From Clostridiaceae bacterium (GTDB lineage: Bacteria; Bacillota; Clostridia; DSM-8532): a stretch of DNA of 34,964 nt. Location: assembly GCA_012523705.1 (NCBI GenBank), contig JAAYTU010000138.1, positions 1-34,964 on the forward strand, in the 5' to 3' direction. Shown here piece by piece: positions 24,545-33,119 of the stretch; the stretch's first letter is position 1; every line of letters begins with the position of its first letter. The position numbers and the translations under genes were made by a program. The notes under the pieces are model-generated. The model did no database searches. It saw nothing but the letters and a program-made list of their open reading frames with translations, and was not told the DNA's origin.

Positions 24545-25357
24545 TCAAATATCAATAAAGGTTATTTCAGGGGCCGAGCCTAATCGCCATGGCACAATAA
24601 CAGTTCCTAACCCTCGGCTGATATAGGTGAGGGTGCCGTCGATATCATGAAGGCCCTTTCTGTAACCTGCTCTGCAGGTTTTTTCACTTCGGCATAATCT
24701 ATATTCAAGATTAAAGGGCATCCAGATTTGCCCGCCATGGAAATGGCCAGATAAAAGCAAATCCACATCACCCTTATTAAAGTTCAGTACAGTCTCAGGG
24801 TTGTGGGCAACAGCCAGGGTAAAGTCAGCATCCGTATTTATTTCTGCTAATGCTAAATCCTTATCTGGCTTTCCACATCTAAAATCATCTAGACCAACTA
24901 TATTAATAGTTTTTCCGTTTTTTTTATAAATAGTAGACCTATTAATCAAAAGCTCTATACCACAGTCTTCTAAGGCAGAAAAAAACAAATCCTTATGTGT
25001 ATCAGAAAAGTTTAGGCGTTTGTAGTCGTGGTTTCCGGGGACTGCAAACACAGGATAGCCGGCCAAAACCTTTCTTGCCCATTCCTTGAATTTAGGGACT
25101 TCACTTTGGTCTTCGTGCATGTCCCCTGCCAGAACAATCATATCCGGCTTATTATCGAGTATAGCCTTAGAAACATCTTCCTCAGGAACCCTTAAAAGCC
25201 CTATATGAATATCAGAAATCAGGCATACTTTTATCCCTAATTGGCTGCGGGGAATTCTAACGAATTCGCTCTTTAGAGTTCGGGCCTGATGCATCATTAT
25301 CAAAATCAGGATGATTGCCATAATCGCTAAAAACAGGGCAATATAAAACAGAGTCAT
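24545..25357 (-). CDS. Membrane-anchored calcineurin-like metallophosphoesterase
   Basis: The 270-residue minus-strand protein begins with one membrane segment (about residues 2-23) and is followed by a YkuE/YaeI-type metallophosphoesterase domain. Two-metal ligands are visible in order: SDIHIG, AGDMHED, PGNHDY, VAHNPE and SGHFHGGQ. Relatives act on phospholipid-type substrates such as UDP-diacylglucosamine or unknown lipids, but the substrate here cannot be told. The ATG at 25357 follows GGAGGG (25367-25372) by 9 nt; the longer frame from 25375 lacks a site. It is divergent from deoB, with a hairpin element and one repeat copy between them. Confidence 0.92.
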   Translation of the reverse strand: MTLFYIALFLAIMAIILILIMMHQARTLKSEFVRIPRSQLGIKVCLISDIHIGLLRVPEEDVSKAILDNKPDMIVLAGDMHEDQSEVPKFKEWARKVLAGYPVFAVPGNHDYKRLNFSDTHKDLFFSALEDCGIELLINRSTIYKKNGKTINIVGLDDFRCGKPDKDLALAEINTDADFTLAVAHNPETVLNFNKGDVDLLLSGHFHGGQIWMPFNLEYRLCRSEKTCRAGYRKGLHDIDGTLTYISRGLGTVIVPWRLGSAPEITFIDI

Positions 25358-25447
25358 TACTTTCACCCTCCACAATTTAGATTAGCACAAGCTGAACATC
25401 TAAGTAAAGGTGGGGATGGTTTTGTGTCATATCAGGAAGTTGGAAGA

Positions 25448-25500
25448 TAGATGTTGGAAGTTAGAAATCGGGACTTTCTGACTCTAACTTCCAACATCTA
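25448..25500. repeat. 18-bp perfect inverted repeat
   Basis: TAGATGTTGGAAGTTAGA (25448-25465) and its exact complement TCTAACTTCCAACATCTA (25483-25500) flank a 17-nt loop. It lies between divergent genes, so it is not a terminator of either. Related TTCTGACT(T)CTAAC sequences recur at 26967-26993 after deoB. Confidence 0.85.
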
Positions 25501-25510
25501 ACATCTATAA

Positions 25511-25528
25511 GAACAGGACCGTCCCCTA
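25511..25528 (-). repeat. Inverted GGGGACGGTCC repeat fragment
   Basis: GGACCGTCCCC (25517-25527) is the reverse complement of GGGGACGGTCC, a degenerate member of the dispersed family, next to the inverted repeat upstream of deoB. Confidence 0.6.
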
Positions 25529-25643
25529 TCTCACTGCACACACATAATCCTTTTTGTTTTGTTATAATAAAATAGTGATAAATATTTAATAGTAAATCAT
25601 AATAGGAATGAATGATTTTTCTAGGAGCCTGGAGGAATAACTC

Positions 25644-26819
25644 ATGAAAAGAGTAATTATTATAGTATTAGATAGCCTTGGCATTGGTGAAATGCCTGAC
25701 GCAGCTGCATATGGAGATGCCGGAAGCAATACCCTGGGGAATATAACCCTTGCCATGAAAGACAAGCCCTGGTACACACTTAAAAATCTTAAGGCCTTGG
25801 GCATAGGTAATATTGAGGGAGTGGACGCAATAGAAAAGGAACCCAACCCTATAGGGGCAGTGGGCCGTCTTAAGGAAAAATCCAAGGGCAAGGATACAAC
25901 GACAGGTCATTGGGAGATTGCAGGAGTTGTATTAGAAAAAGCCTTTCCCACATACCCCGAGGGTTTTCCGCCCGAGGTAATAGACGCTTTTGAAAAGGCA
26001 ATCGGGAGAAAGAGTATAGGAAATTATCCCGCATCAGGAACGGTGATTATTGAAGACCTTGGAGAGGAGCATATTAAATCTGGCTATCCCATTGTCTATA
26101 CTTCGGCAGACAGTGTCTTTCAGATTGCCGCCCATGAGGAGGTTATTCCAATAGATCAGCTTTATGATTATTGCGAAAAGGCGAGAGCTCTGCTAGTTGG
26201 AGACCATGCCGTAGGTAGAGTTATAGCCCGACCCTTTATAGGCCAACCGGGAAGCTTTAAACGAACCGAACGAAGGAAGGACTATTCACTAAAACCAATA
26301 AGAAAAACTGTTCTAGACTTTATTCAAGATCAAGGCTATGAGGTAAGAGGGGTAGGAAAAATTGAGGATATTTTTGCAGGTCAGGGCATTACAAAGGCTG
26401 TGCATATTAATGGCAATAACGACGGAGTTGACCGTACAATTGAATGGATGAAGGATGACTTTTCGGGACTACTGTTCACCAATCTAGTGGACTTTGATAT
26501 GCTTTATGGCCATCGTAATGACATAGAAGGCTATGCAAGAGCTATTCAGAAGTTTGATGACAGACTTCCTGAAATAATGGATGCAATGAATGAAGAGGAT
26601 ATCCTGATTATAACGGCCGATCATGGCTGCGACCCCACCACAGCGAGCACTGACCATTCAAGGGAATATGTGCCCTTACTGGTTTACGGGAAGCATATAA
26701 ATAAGGGCAGCAACCTTAAAACGAGAGAGAGCTTTGCCGATATTGCGGCAACGGTGGCAGAATATTTAGGTGTTGATGCTCAAATTGAAGGCAAGAGCTT
26801 TTTATCAGAGATAATCTAA
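25644..26819 (+). CDS. deoB: Phosphopentomutase DeoB
   Basis: DeoB interconverts ribose-1- and ribose-5-phosphate (and the deoxy forms), linking nucleoside phosphorolysis to DeoC and the pentose pathway. It is an alkaline-phosphatase superfamily enzyme with two manganese ions. [13 protein letters not shown] holds the first metal Asp, [12 protein letters not shown] the phosphorylated Thr, and [23 protein letters not shown] and [12 protein letters not shown] the remaining ligands. Length 391 is normal. CTGGAGGA precedes the ATG. A TATAAT at 25563-25568 may be its -10 box. pdp follows after 190 bp of repeat array, in place of the punA often found between them. Confidence 0.97.
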   Translation: MKRVIIIVLDSLGIGEMPDAAAYGDAGSNTLGNITLAMKDKPWYTLKNLKALGIGNIEGVDAIEKEPNPIGAVGRLKEKSKGKDTTTGHWEIAGVVLEKAFPTYPEGFPPEVIDAFEKAIGRKSIGNYPASGTVIIEDLGEEHIKSGYPIVYTSADSVFQIAAHEEVIPIDQLYDYCEKARALLVGDHAVGRVIARPFIGQPGSFKRTERRKDYSLKPIRKTVLDFIQDQGYEVRGVGKIEDIFAGQGITKAVHINGNNDGVDRTIEWMKDDFSGLLFTNLVDFDMLYGHRNDIEGYARAIQKFDDRLPEIMDAMNEEDILIITADHGCDPTTASTDHSREYVPLLVYGKHINKGSNLKTRESFADIAATVAEYLGVDAQIEGKSFLSEII

Positions 26820-26830
26820 ACAGACTTCAA

Positions 26831-26955
26831 ACCTAAACAAGATTAACGCTAGCCACGGCTTAAACGCCTAAACAGGCTTTAGCAGTTAAACAGGAGTCAA
26901 CGCCTGAACAAGAATCAACGGCTAAACGGCTTTAACGCCTGCTACGGTGTCAACC
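26831..26955 (+). repeat. Degenerate 18-bp tandem repeat array, seven units
   Basis: Seven units of 17-19 bp run head to tail: 26831-26848, 26849-26866, 26867-26885, 26886-26902, 26903-26920, 26921-26937 and 26938-26955. Best units read CCTGAACAAGAATCAACG and CTAGCCACGGCTTAAACG; a rough consensus is CCTAAACAGG-NN-TCAACG. It fills most of the gap between deoB and pdp. Position 26960-27000 then resembles the right arm of the inverted repeat before deoB. Confidence 0.7.
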
Positions 26956-27009
26956 CCTGCTTGGATTCTGACTTCTAACCTCCAATTTCTATAGAAAGAA
27001 GGTCTGACT

Positions 27010-28311
27010 ATGAGAATGGTAGATATCATTTCAAAAAAGAAAAACGGTCTTGGTCTCAGCAAGGAAGAAATTGAGTTCTTTGTAAAAGGTATCACCGATG
27101 GTTCTATACCGGACTATCAGGCCAGTGCTTTGTTAATGGCTATTTGTTTAAAGGGCATGGATAAGGAAGAAACGCTGAATTTGACACTTTCAATGGCCGC
27201 GTCGGGAGATAATATAGATTTATCTGAAATACCGGGAATCAAGGTCGATAAGCACAGCACTGGCGGGGTAGGGGATAAGACTACTATTATTCTCGGACCC
27301 ATAGTTGCCTCTTTAGGTGTCCCGGTGGCCAAAATGAGCGGAAGAGGCCTAGGGCACACTGGCGGTACCATAGACAAACTGGAAGCCATACCCTCCTTCA
27401 CAACCGAGCTTAGCCAAAGAGAATTCGTGAGCATTGTCAAAGAAATAGGGCTGGCTGTTGCGGGACAGACGGGAAACCTGGTGCCGGCCGATAAGAAGCT
27501 GTATGCATTAAGAGATGTTACCGCCACAGTGGAGAGCATTCCTCTGATTGCATCAAGCATTATGAGCAAAAAACTGGCATCAGGGGCTGATTGTATAGTT
27601 CTTGATGTGAAGGTGGGAAGTGGTGCCTTCATGAAGACTATAGAAGAGGCCCGAAAGCTTGCAAGAGCCATGGTTGATATAGGAAAGGGGGCCGGCCTGA
27701 GAACAGTTGCTGTCATAACTGATATGGACCGACCGTTAGGAAACACCGTAGGCAATGCTCTGGAAGTAATGGAAGCAATTGAAGTTCTTTCAGAAAACGG
27801 TCCTGATGACATAACCGAGGTTTGCATAGTCTTAGCCGGAAAAATGCTTGAGCTGGCCGGAAAGGGGAGTTTTGATGAATGCAGGACTCTTGCTGGTGAA
27901 GCTATTAAGGACGGACGCGCCTTACGGAAGCTTAAGGAAATGATCAGAGCACAAAAGGGTCGGGAGGATGTTGTAGATAATATAGAGCTGTTGCCTAGGG
28001 CAAGGTATACCAGAGAGTATACGGCGTCCTCATCAGGTTATATTGAAGCCATTATATCTGATAGATTAGGCATTGCGTCCATGCTTTTAGGAGCGGGAAG
28101 AGCTACCAAGGAGAGTACCATTAATCCGGCGGCAGGAATCGTTCTGTTGAAGAAGCCCGGTGATGAGGTAAAAGCAGGCGAACCAATAATTGTACTGCAT
28201 GCAGATGACGAGAACCTTTTCCAAAATTCTGTTAAAGAATTGGACAAAGCCGTTATAATCAGCGTAAAAAAACCTCAGAATGCCAATCTCATAATGGATA
28301 TTATCGAATAA
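27010..28311 (+). CDS. pdp: Pyrimidine-nucleoside phosphorylase Pdp
   Basis: Pdp splits uridine, thymidine and deoxyuridine with phosphate into base and (deoxy)ribose-1-phosphate, which DeoB then converts. The family signature SGRGLGHTGGTIDKLE (about residues 114-129) is complete. The phosphate-binding KHSTGGVGDKTT and the pyrimidine-binding region ALRDVTATVESIPLI with SSIMSKKLASG are present. Length 433 fits the bacterial homodimer with a C-terminal alpha/beta domain. GAAAGAAGG gives the ribosome binding site. The gene runs with deoB and dacF in the order known from Bacillus and Clostridia, but punA is missing between deoB and pdp. Confidence 0.97.
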   Translation: MRMVDIISKKKNGLGLSKEEIEFFVKGITDGSIPDYQASALLMAICLKGMDKEETLNLTLSMAASGDNIDLSEIPGIKVDKHSTGGVGDKTTIILGPIVASLGVPVAKMSGRGLGHTGGTIDKLEAIPSFTTELSQREFVSIVKEIGLAVAGQTGNLVPADKKLYALRDVTATVESIPLIASSIMSKKLASGADCIVLDVKVGSGAFMKTIEEARKLARAMVDIGKGAGLRTVAVITDMDRPLGNTVGNALEVMEAIEVLSENGPDDITEVCIVLAGKMLELAGKGSFDECRTLAGEAIKDGRALRKLKEMIRAQKGREDVVDNIELLPRARYTREYTASSSGYIEAIISDRLGIASMLLGAGRATKESTINPAAGIVLLKKPGDEVKAGEPIIVLHADDENLFQNSVKELDKAVIISVKKPQNANLIMDIIE

Positions 28312-28384
28312 GTTTTCTAAAAATAGAATAACCAAGTTAAGCCTGCATATAGTTTTTATGGATAGGTCAATGGAGTGGATATCT

Positions 28385-29656
28385 ATGAAAATTAAGTGCA
28401 GGTTTTTTATTGCCATTCTTCTCTTAGCTTATTTTACCACGGGAACAATTGCATTTGGTGCAGCCAATGATATATTAAGTACATATGAATCGGATTTGAG
28501 CATTATGACGGTGGATGCAACGGGTGCGACGGAATCTGAAGCTGATGCAAAGACGGATCCGGCTTTAGAGGCGCAGGCTGTGCCGCCTTTTAAGGTTAAT
28601 GCAAAGGCGGCAATTCTTATTGAGGCTAATACCGGAAAAGTACTGTTCGCCTTAAATGAAAATGAAACCCTGCCTATTGCCAGTATTACAAAAATAATGA
28701 CAATGCTTTTGCTCATGGAGGCAATAGACAGTGGCAAGGTGAATCCTTCTGATACAACCACCATATCGGCCTATGCAACAGGAATGGGCGGGTCCCAGGT
28801 GTATTTAAAGGAAGGAGAGGTTTTCACTATCGAGGAGCTTTTAAAGGCAGTGGCGGTTCATTCTGCAAATGATGCTTCAGTAGCCCTTGCAGAGGTTATA
28901 GCAGGGAGTGAGGAGGCCTTTGTTGCATTGATGAACCAAAAGGCAGAAGAGCTAAAAATGAAAAACACTAAATTTCTGGACTGTACAGGCCTTACTGATG
29001 AGGGGCATTACAGCACTGCTGCGGATATTGCAATTATGTCCCGGGAGCTTCTCGTCAAGCATCCCAAAATTATTCATTACACTACTATATGGCATGATTC
29101 TTTCAGAGATGGCAAGTTTGATCTGGACAACACAAACAAGCTTGTTAAGAGATACAAGGGAACAACAGGATTAAAAACCGGGTTTACCAACAAGGCTGGC
29201 TTTTGTCTATCGGCCTCAGCAGAGAGAGAGGGAAGCAAATTTATATCTGTAATCTTAGGTTCTGCAACAAATGCCGCCAGATTTTCTGAGACAGCCAAGC
29301 TTTTAGACTTTGCGTTTTCCAATTGGGAGAGTGCTAAAATTGAGAAGACAGGACTTGATGCAGGTACAATTAAAGTTAAAAAAGGAATAACCTCTGAAAT
29401 CCCCGTTACTTTTTCCGGAGACGCCTTCGTGGTTGTAAAAAAGGGAAGTAAGGATAAACTGACTGAAACAATTGACATGCCGGAAATAATTAACGCCCCG
29501 GTAGAGGCTGGGCAGCCTGTAGGCGTTCTGAAAATAGATCTTGAAGGGGAGCAGCTAGCAACCATTGATATCGTTGCAGCCAAGGACTCACCCAAATGCA
29601 CCTTTGGCCTGATTTTTGGAATGTTATTTAAGAGGTGGGCTACATTGTTCTGCTAG
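28385..29656 (+). CDS. dacF: D-alanyl-D-alanine carboxypeptidase, DacF type
   Basis: This penicillin-binding protein 5-type enzyme trims the terminal D-Ala from peptidoglycan pentapeptides; dacF-type genes act in spore cortex formation. A signal peptide (about residues 1-25, FFIAILLLAYFTTGTIAFG) is followed by an Ala/Asp/Glu-rich linker. The catalytic SxxK is Ser100-Lys103 (ASITK), SxN is Ser160-Asn162 and KTG is Lys264-Gly266. A C-terminal beta domain (about 310-410) follows. The start ATG at 28385 is set by GGAGTG 7 nt upstream; the ATG at 28358 has no site. The final codons (ATLFC, stop) lie in the first of two near-identical 18-bp direct repeats, so the C-terminal anchor may have been altered. 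Confidence 0.94.
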   Translation: MKIKCRFFIAILLLAYFTTGTIAFGAANDILSTYESDLSIMTVDATGATESEADAKTDPALEAQAVPPFKVNAKAAILIEANTGKVLFALNENETLPIASITKIMTMLLLMEAIDSGKVNPSDTTTISAYATGMGGSQVYLKEGEVFTIEELLKAVAVHSANDASVALAEVIAGSEEAFVALMNQKAEELKMKNTKFLDCTGLTDEGHYSTAADIAIMSRELLVKHPKIIHYTTIWHDSFRDGKFDLDNTNKLVKRYKGTTGLKTGFTNKAGFCLSASAEREGSKFISVILGSATNAARFSETAKLLDFAFSNWESAKIEKTGLDAGTIKVKKGITSEIPVTFSGDAFVVVKKGSKDKLTETIDMPEIINAPVEAGQPVGVLKIDLEGEQLATIDIVAAKDSPKCTFGLIFGMLFKRWATLFC

Positions 29657-29687
29657 ATGTGAGCTGCAAGCTACATTGCTCTGCTAG
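29639..29687 (+). repeat. 18-bp direct repeat spanning the dacF stop
   Basis: GCTACATTGTTCTGCTAG (29639-29656) and GCTACATTGCTCTGCTAG (29670-29687) differ at one base and are offset by 31 bp. The first encodes the last residues and stop of dacF. Confidence 0.8.
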
Positions 29688-29778
29688 CTGAGGATTTAGG
29701 CAGAAGCTAGAACTTCATTTTCTAACTTCAAGGGTTCAGTATCTAATGGTGAGATACTTGCGGTAACCTTGTGAATTT

Positions 29779-29833
29779 AAAAAAACACAGTTGATGTCAT
29801 GGGTGCTGCTTTACTCCACCCATGACATCAACT
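29779..29833 (-). terminator. Strong terminator of the ABC importer operon
   Basis: A 17-bp perfect stem (AGTTGATGTCATGGGTG at 29789-29805 with its complement at 29817-29833) has an 11-nt loop. On the minus strand it is followed, after GTG, by seven T residues (29785-29779). It lies about 50 bp past the stop of the substrate-binding gene. On the plus strand it lacks a T tail, so it serves the minus-strand operon. Confidence 0.92.
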
Positions 29834-29884
29834 GATGCTTCCTTGTGTCATTATTGTGTTATATATTTTACTAAAGCTGTTTTA

Positions 29885-30883
29885 CTATTTGAATTCTTCA
29901 ATAGCCTTTTCTGCAAAGCTGTTGTCAACGATTTTGTCATGGGGGGCTCGTTTGTCAAGAACCTGGGCTTCCTCCATTACTGTCTGCATCAAATCAAAGG
30001 AGTGTTCCTTTAAAACGGGATCTTTATTCCATGCGTCTATCTCCTTGTAACGTCTTGCTACATTTGTAAGGGTTTCCAAATCAGTATCGGGGAAGAATTC
30101 CTGTATTGCTTCGGCAATTTCTTCAGGGCTATGGGTATCAACCCATTTTTGCCCCTTATATATTGCATTGGTAAAGCGTTGAATCAGATCCTCGTTGTTT
30201 TCTATAAAGCTCTTTTTGGCATAGTATGCTGTATAGGGGATTTCGCCACTGTCCTGACCAATAGATGCCAGTACATAGCCCTTTTCCTCCTTTTCCAGCA
30301 TTGTTGCTGTGGGCTCAAAAAGCGCAACATACTCGCCTGTTCCACCTGTGAAGGCTCCTGCCATAACAGCGAATTGAACACTGGTGTCAACGGTCAAGTC
30401 AACATTAGGTTCCAGACCATGCTTCCTAAGAACATATTCTAATGTCATCTCGGGCATTCCGCCTTTTCTTCCGCCTATGATGTATGAGCCCTTGAGATTC
30501 TCCCAACTGAAATCAGGCTCCGGCTCTCTACCTACCAAAAATGAGCCGTCCCTTTTTGTAAGCTGGGCAAAAACTATTGCATAATCCTCTTTGCCCTCGT
30601 TATAAACATATACACATGCCTCGGGGCCGGAAAAGCCTATGTCCACCTGTCCCGATATTACCGCAGTCATTACCTTGTCTGCACCCTGGCCGTTGCTAAG
30701 CTCAAGGGTTATGCCCTCCTCCTCAAAAAAGCCCTGATTTATTGCGACATACTGAGGAGCATAGAAAACAGACCTGGTAACTTCGCTTAAGCTGACCTTA
30801 TCTTTTGTATCCGAACCGCAAGAGCATAGAAGCAGGGATACTGCCATAAGTACAATCAAGAGAAGAAGCCTTATTTTCTTCAT
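29885..30883 (-). CDS. NMT1/SsuA/ThiY-like ABC substrate-binding lipoprotein
   Basis: The 332-residue protein has a lipoprotein signal with the modified cysteine probably Cys22 (LLLCSCGSD). An NMT1/THI5-like periplasmic-binding fold follows: YAPQYVAINQGFFEEEGI, DKVMTAVISGQVDIGFSGPEA, and the hinge and second lobe with a GGRKGGMPEMTLEYVL helix start. Such proteins bind nitrate, taurine, alkanesulfonates or pyrimidine precursors of thiamine. The ligand cannot be told from sequence, and no thiamine riboswitch is seen upstream of the operon. It is the last gene after the ATPase and permease. AAGGAGG precedes the ATG. Confidence 0.9.
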   Translation of the reverse strand: MKKIRLLLLIVLMAVSLLLCSCGSDTKDKVSLSEVTRSVFYAPQYVAINQGFFEEEGITLELSNGQGADKVMTAVISGQVDIGFSGPEACVYVYNEGKEDYAIVFAQLTKRDGSFLVGREPEPDFSWENLKGSYIIGGRKGGMPEMTLEYVLRKHGLEPNVDLTVDTSVQFAVMAGAFTGGTGEYVALFEPTATMLEKEEKGYVLASIGQDSGEIPYTAYYAKKSFIENNEDLIQRFTNAIYKGQKWVDTHSPEEIAEAIQEFFPDTDLETLTNVARRYKEIDAWNKDPVLKEHSFDLMQTVMEEAQVLDKRAPHDKIVDNSFAEKAIEEFK

Positions 30884-30910
30884 GGATATATACCTCCTTA
30901 TATATTAATT

Positions 30911-31750
30911 TTAATAATTATTGCCATTGCCTATAATTTTGCCGTCAGAAAGCTTTTTTTGAATGAGTAATACGCCTTGATACATTAGCGCAGCTGCGAT
31001 TGCAAGGATAATCACGCTGGTCATAACTAGGTCAAGCTGGAACACCTGACCGCCGTAGACAATGAGATAACCCAGTCCTGCCTTGGAAACGAGAAATTCT
31101 CCTGTAATAACACCCACCCAGGACAATCCCACATTAACCTTCAGTGCATTGATCATTGCTGGGATATTAGATGGAAAGACCACTTTAGTAAAAACCTGAA
31201 GCCTGTTTCCACCAAAGGTCTGCACCAGCTTAACCTTATCCTCATCAGTTTGAAGAAAGGCGTTTAATACCTCGAGAATGGTGACCACTAAAGATATAGC
31301 CAGAGCCATTACTATAATTGATTGAGGTCCTGCGCCTATCCAGATAATAAAGATTGGCCCTAACGCAACCTTAGGAAGGCTATTAAGTATTACCAGATAG
31401 GGTTCGAAAACACGACATGCAAACTCTGACCACCAAAGCAAAACAGCAATAATCGTGCCTATTATAGTTCCGATTGTAAAGCCCAGGACTGTTTCAAGGC
31501 AAGTAACTCCAATATGTAAAAACAAATCTCCGCTGTTATACAGGTTTATCAGGGTATTAACCATTCTGGAGGGCTGGCTTGTTACAAAGGGATCTATCAG
31601 TTTCAGGTTAGCTGCTATTTCCCAGAATGTAAAAAAGAAGACCAGTATTAAAAGCTGTATTAACAAGATGCTTGTTTTTCTCAGCCTGACCTTTTTTAAA
31701 TATGCTATTCTTTCAGGAGATAAGCTCGTTTCCACATTTTTATCAGACAT
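30911..31750 (-). CDS. NitT/TauT-type ABC transporter permease
   Basis: The 279-residue BPD-type permease has about six membrane segments, the first at about residues 25-43 (SILLIQLLILVFFFTFWEIAA). The cytoplasmic EAA loop is visible as TFGGNRLQVFTKVVFPSNIPAMINALKV. Two in-frame ATGs at 31756 and 31750 follow AAGGAG; the second has 10-nt spacing and is preferred, overlapping the ATPase stop by 8 nt, which indicates coupled translation. The frame runs further upstream into the ATPase gene but without a start signal. It is the partner of the adjacent ATPase and binding protein. Confidence 0.92.
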   Translation of the reverse strand: MSDKNVETSLSPERIAYLKKVRLRKTSILLIQLLILVFFFTFWEIAANLKLIDPFVTSQPSRMVNTLINLYNSGDLFLHIGVTCLETVLGFTIGTIIGTIIAVLLWWSEFACRVFEPYLVILNSLPKVALGPIFIIWIGAGPQSIIVMALAISLVVTILEVLNAFLQTDEDKVKLVQTFGGNRLQVFTKVVFPSNIPAMINALKVNVGLSWVGVITGEFLVSKAGLGYLIVYGGQVFQLDLVMTSVIILAIAAALMYQGVLLIQKKLSDGKIIGNGNNY

Positions 31751-32513
31751 GCACATCAAGCTCCTTCCATATATTGTTGAAATACTCTCTGAAGTTTGGA
31801 GCCTCACGACATTTAAGGGGGGTTCTGTTTGGACAGTCAAACTTAATAGCATGGGTACTTTTAATCAATGCTGGTCGTTTTGTTAAAACAATGACTCTGT
31901 CCGACATGCTGATACTCTCTGATATATCATGAGTTACCATAATTGCCGTTTTGTTTTCGTTCTTTATTATGCTGTATATATCTTCTGTAACAGCAAGCCT
32001 TGTTTGATAATCAAGGGCAGAAAATGCCTCATCTAAAAGGAGGATTTCAGGTTTTACAGCTAAAGTTCTTATTAATGCGGCCCGTTGCCGCATTCCACCC
32101 GAAAGCTGGCTCGGGTATTTATCCTTAAAATCATAAAGGCCATAGGTACGCAGAAGTTCAAGGGCATATGCCTTGTTTTCGGCATTCAATTTTTTACTTA
32201 TTTCGAGTCCTAAAAGCACATTTTGATAAATAGTACGCCAATCAAAAAGGTAATCCTTCTGAAGCATGTATCCAACCTTTTCAGAGGTTGTATTTATTTC
32301 ATCATTATCAATTAATATTCTTCCTTGAGTGGGCTTTAGAAGCCCTGAAATAATTGAAAGAAGAGTTGATTTTCCGCAGCCGCTTGGACCTACAATGCTG
32401 ATAAATTCTCCTTTGCTGACAGAGAAGGAAACATCCTCGATAGCATTTATTTCACCATTAATTGATTGGTATTTCATGCCGATGTTTTGCACACTGACAA
32501 TGTTTTCAGACAT
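31743..32513 (-). CDS. NitT/TauT-type ABC transporter ATP-binding protein
   Basis: The 256-residue ATPase drives the importer encoded downstream. Walker A is GPSGCGKST (about residues 42-50), the Q-loop is YMLQKDYLFDW, the signature is LSGGMRQR, Walker B is ILLLDEAFSALD and the switch is VTHDISE. The C-terminal FREYFNNIWKELD is typical of this family (SsuB/TauB/NrtD-like). The start follows AAGGGGGGAAG. It is the first gene of the operon, so its promoter should lie in 32514-32603, where GATAAT is a candidate -10 box on the minus strand; this is not firm. Confidence 0.95.
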   Translation of the reverse strand: MSENIVSVQNIGMKYQSINGEINAIEDVSFSVSKGEFISIVGPSGCGKSTLLSIISGLLKPTQGRILIDNDEINTTSEKVGYMLQKDYLFDWRTIYQNVLLGLEISKKLNAENKAYALELLRTYGLYDFKDKYPSQLSGGMRQRAALIRTLAVKPEILLLDEAFSALDYQTRLAVTEDIYSIIKNENKTAIMVTHDISESISMSDRVIVLTKRPALIKSTHAIKFDCPNRTPLKCREAPNFREYFNNIWKELDVHV

Positions 32514-32603
32514 AGCTTCCCCCCCTTTTTGTCAGGGCTGATACAGAGTTTTTCCCGCACTATTATCATATTGCGAAGGGGTATGGAAGGTGAATAAGAT
32601 AAC

Positions 32604-33119
32604 CTATAGAACTTTACAAATATAGATTGCGGCGATCATTCCTAAATATGAGGATATCAATGAGGCGGGTATGGCGTGACGGGTGTCCTTGGCATTGGTG
32701 GCCCCAAAATATATGGCAAGGGTGTAGAGCACTGTCTCACTTGATCCCATTATGGTTGATAAGACGCGGCCAATATATGAATCCGGGCCATAGGCTTTGA
32801 TTTGCTGGCTGAAAAGTCCTAATGAAGCACTTCCTGAAAAAGGGCGGACTAACAGAACGGGAATGGTTTCGGGAGGAATGCCTATGAGACTTAAGGGCTT
32901 TGTTAACAGATTACTTAATATAGTGATGAGCCCTGAGGCATTTAATATCGACACTGCTGCGATAATTCCCACCATAACGGGCAACACATTAAAGGCCGAC
33001 ATTGCACCTTCCTTAGCTCCTTCTAAAAATACATCAAAGACGGGTATGCCCTTGATAAAGCCTGACAGAACTATAATGAGTATAACTGCTGGTATTGCAA
33101 GGTTAGATATAAAACTCAT
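32604..33119 (-). CDS. spmB: Spore maturation protein SpmB
   Basis: SpmB acts with SpmA in dehydrating the spore core; both belong to the nucleoside-transporter gate-domain group of membrane proteins. The 171-residue protein has several membrane segments, the conserved VRPFSGSASLGL motif in the middle and the GSSETVLYTLAIYFGA motif, both typical of SpmB. AAAGGAGG precedes the ATG. The start codon directly follows the spmA stop codon, so the two are a coupled pair. Confidence 0.95.
   Translation of the reverse strand: MSFISNLAIPAVILIIVLSGFIKGIPVFDVFLEGAKEGAMSAFNVLPVMVGIIAAVSILNASGLITILSNLLTKPLSLIGIPPETIPVLLVRPFSGSASLGLFSQQIKAYGPDSYIGRVLSTIMGSSETVLYTLAIYFGATNAKDTRHAIPASLISSYLGMIAAIYICKVL

Noticed and set aside
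26831-26955. CRISPR array
   Set aside because: The units are contiguous, degenerate and 17-19 bp long with no unique spacers, and there are no cas genes.
27117-27827. Minus-strand frame of 236 codons inside pdp
   Set aside because: It lies wholly inside a confident gene and has low-complexity Ser/Thr/Pro-rich translation typical of an antisense shadow.
29077-29601. Minus-strand frame of 174 codons inside dacF
   Set aside because: It lies wholly inside dacF and shows no domain or ribosome binding site.
32514-32603. TPP riboswitch before the ABC importer
   Set aside because: The CTGAGA and ACCTGA blocks are absent on the minus strand.
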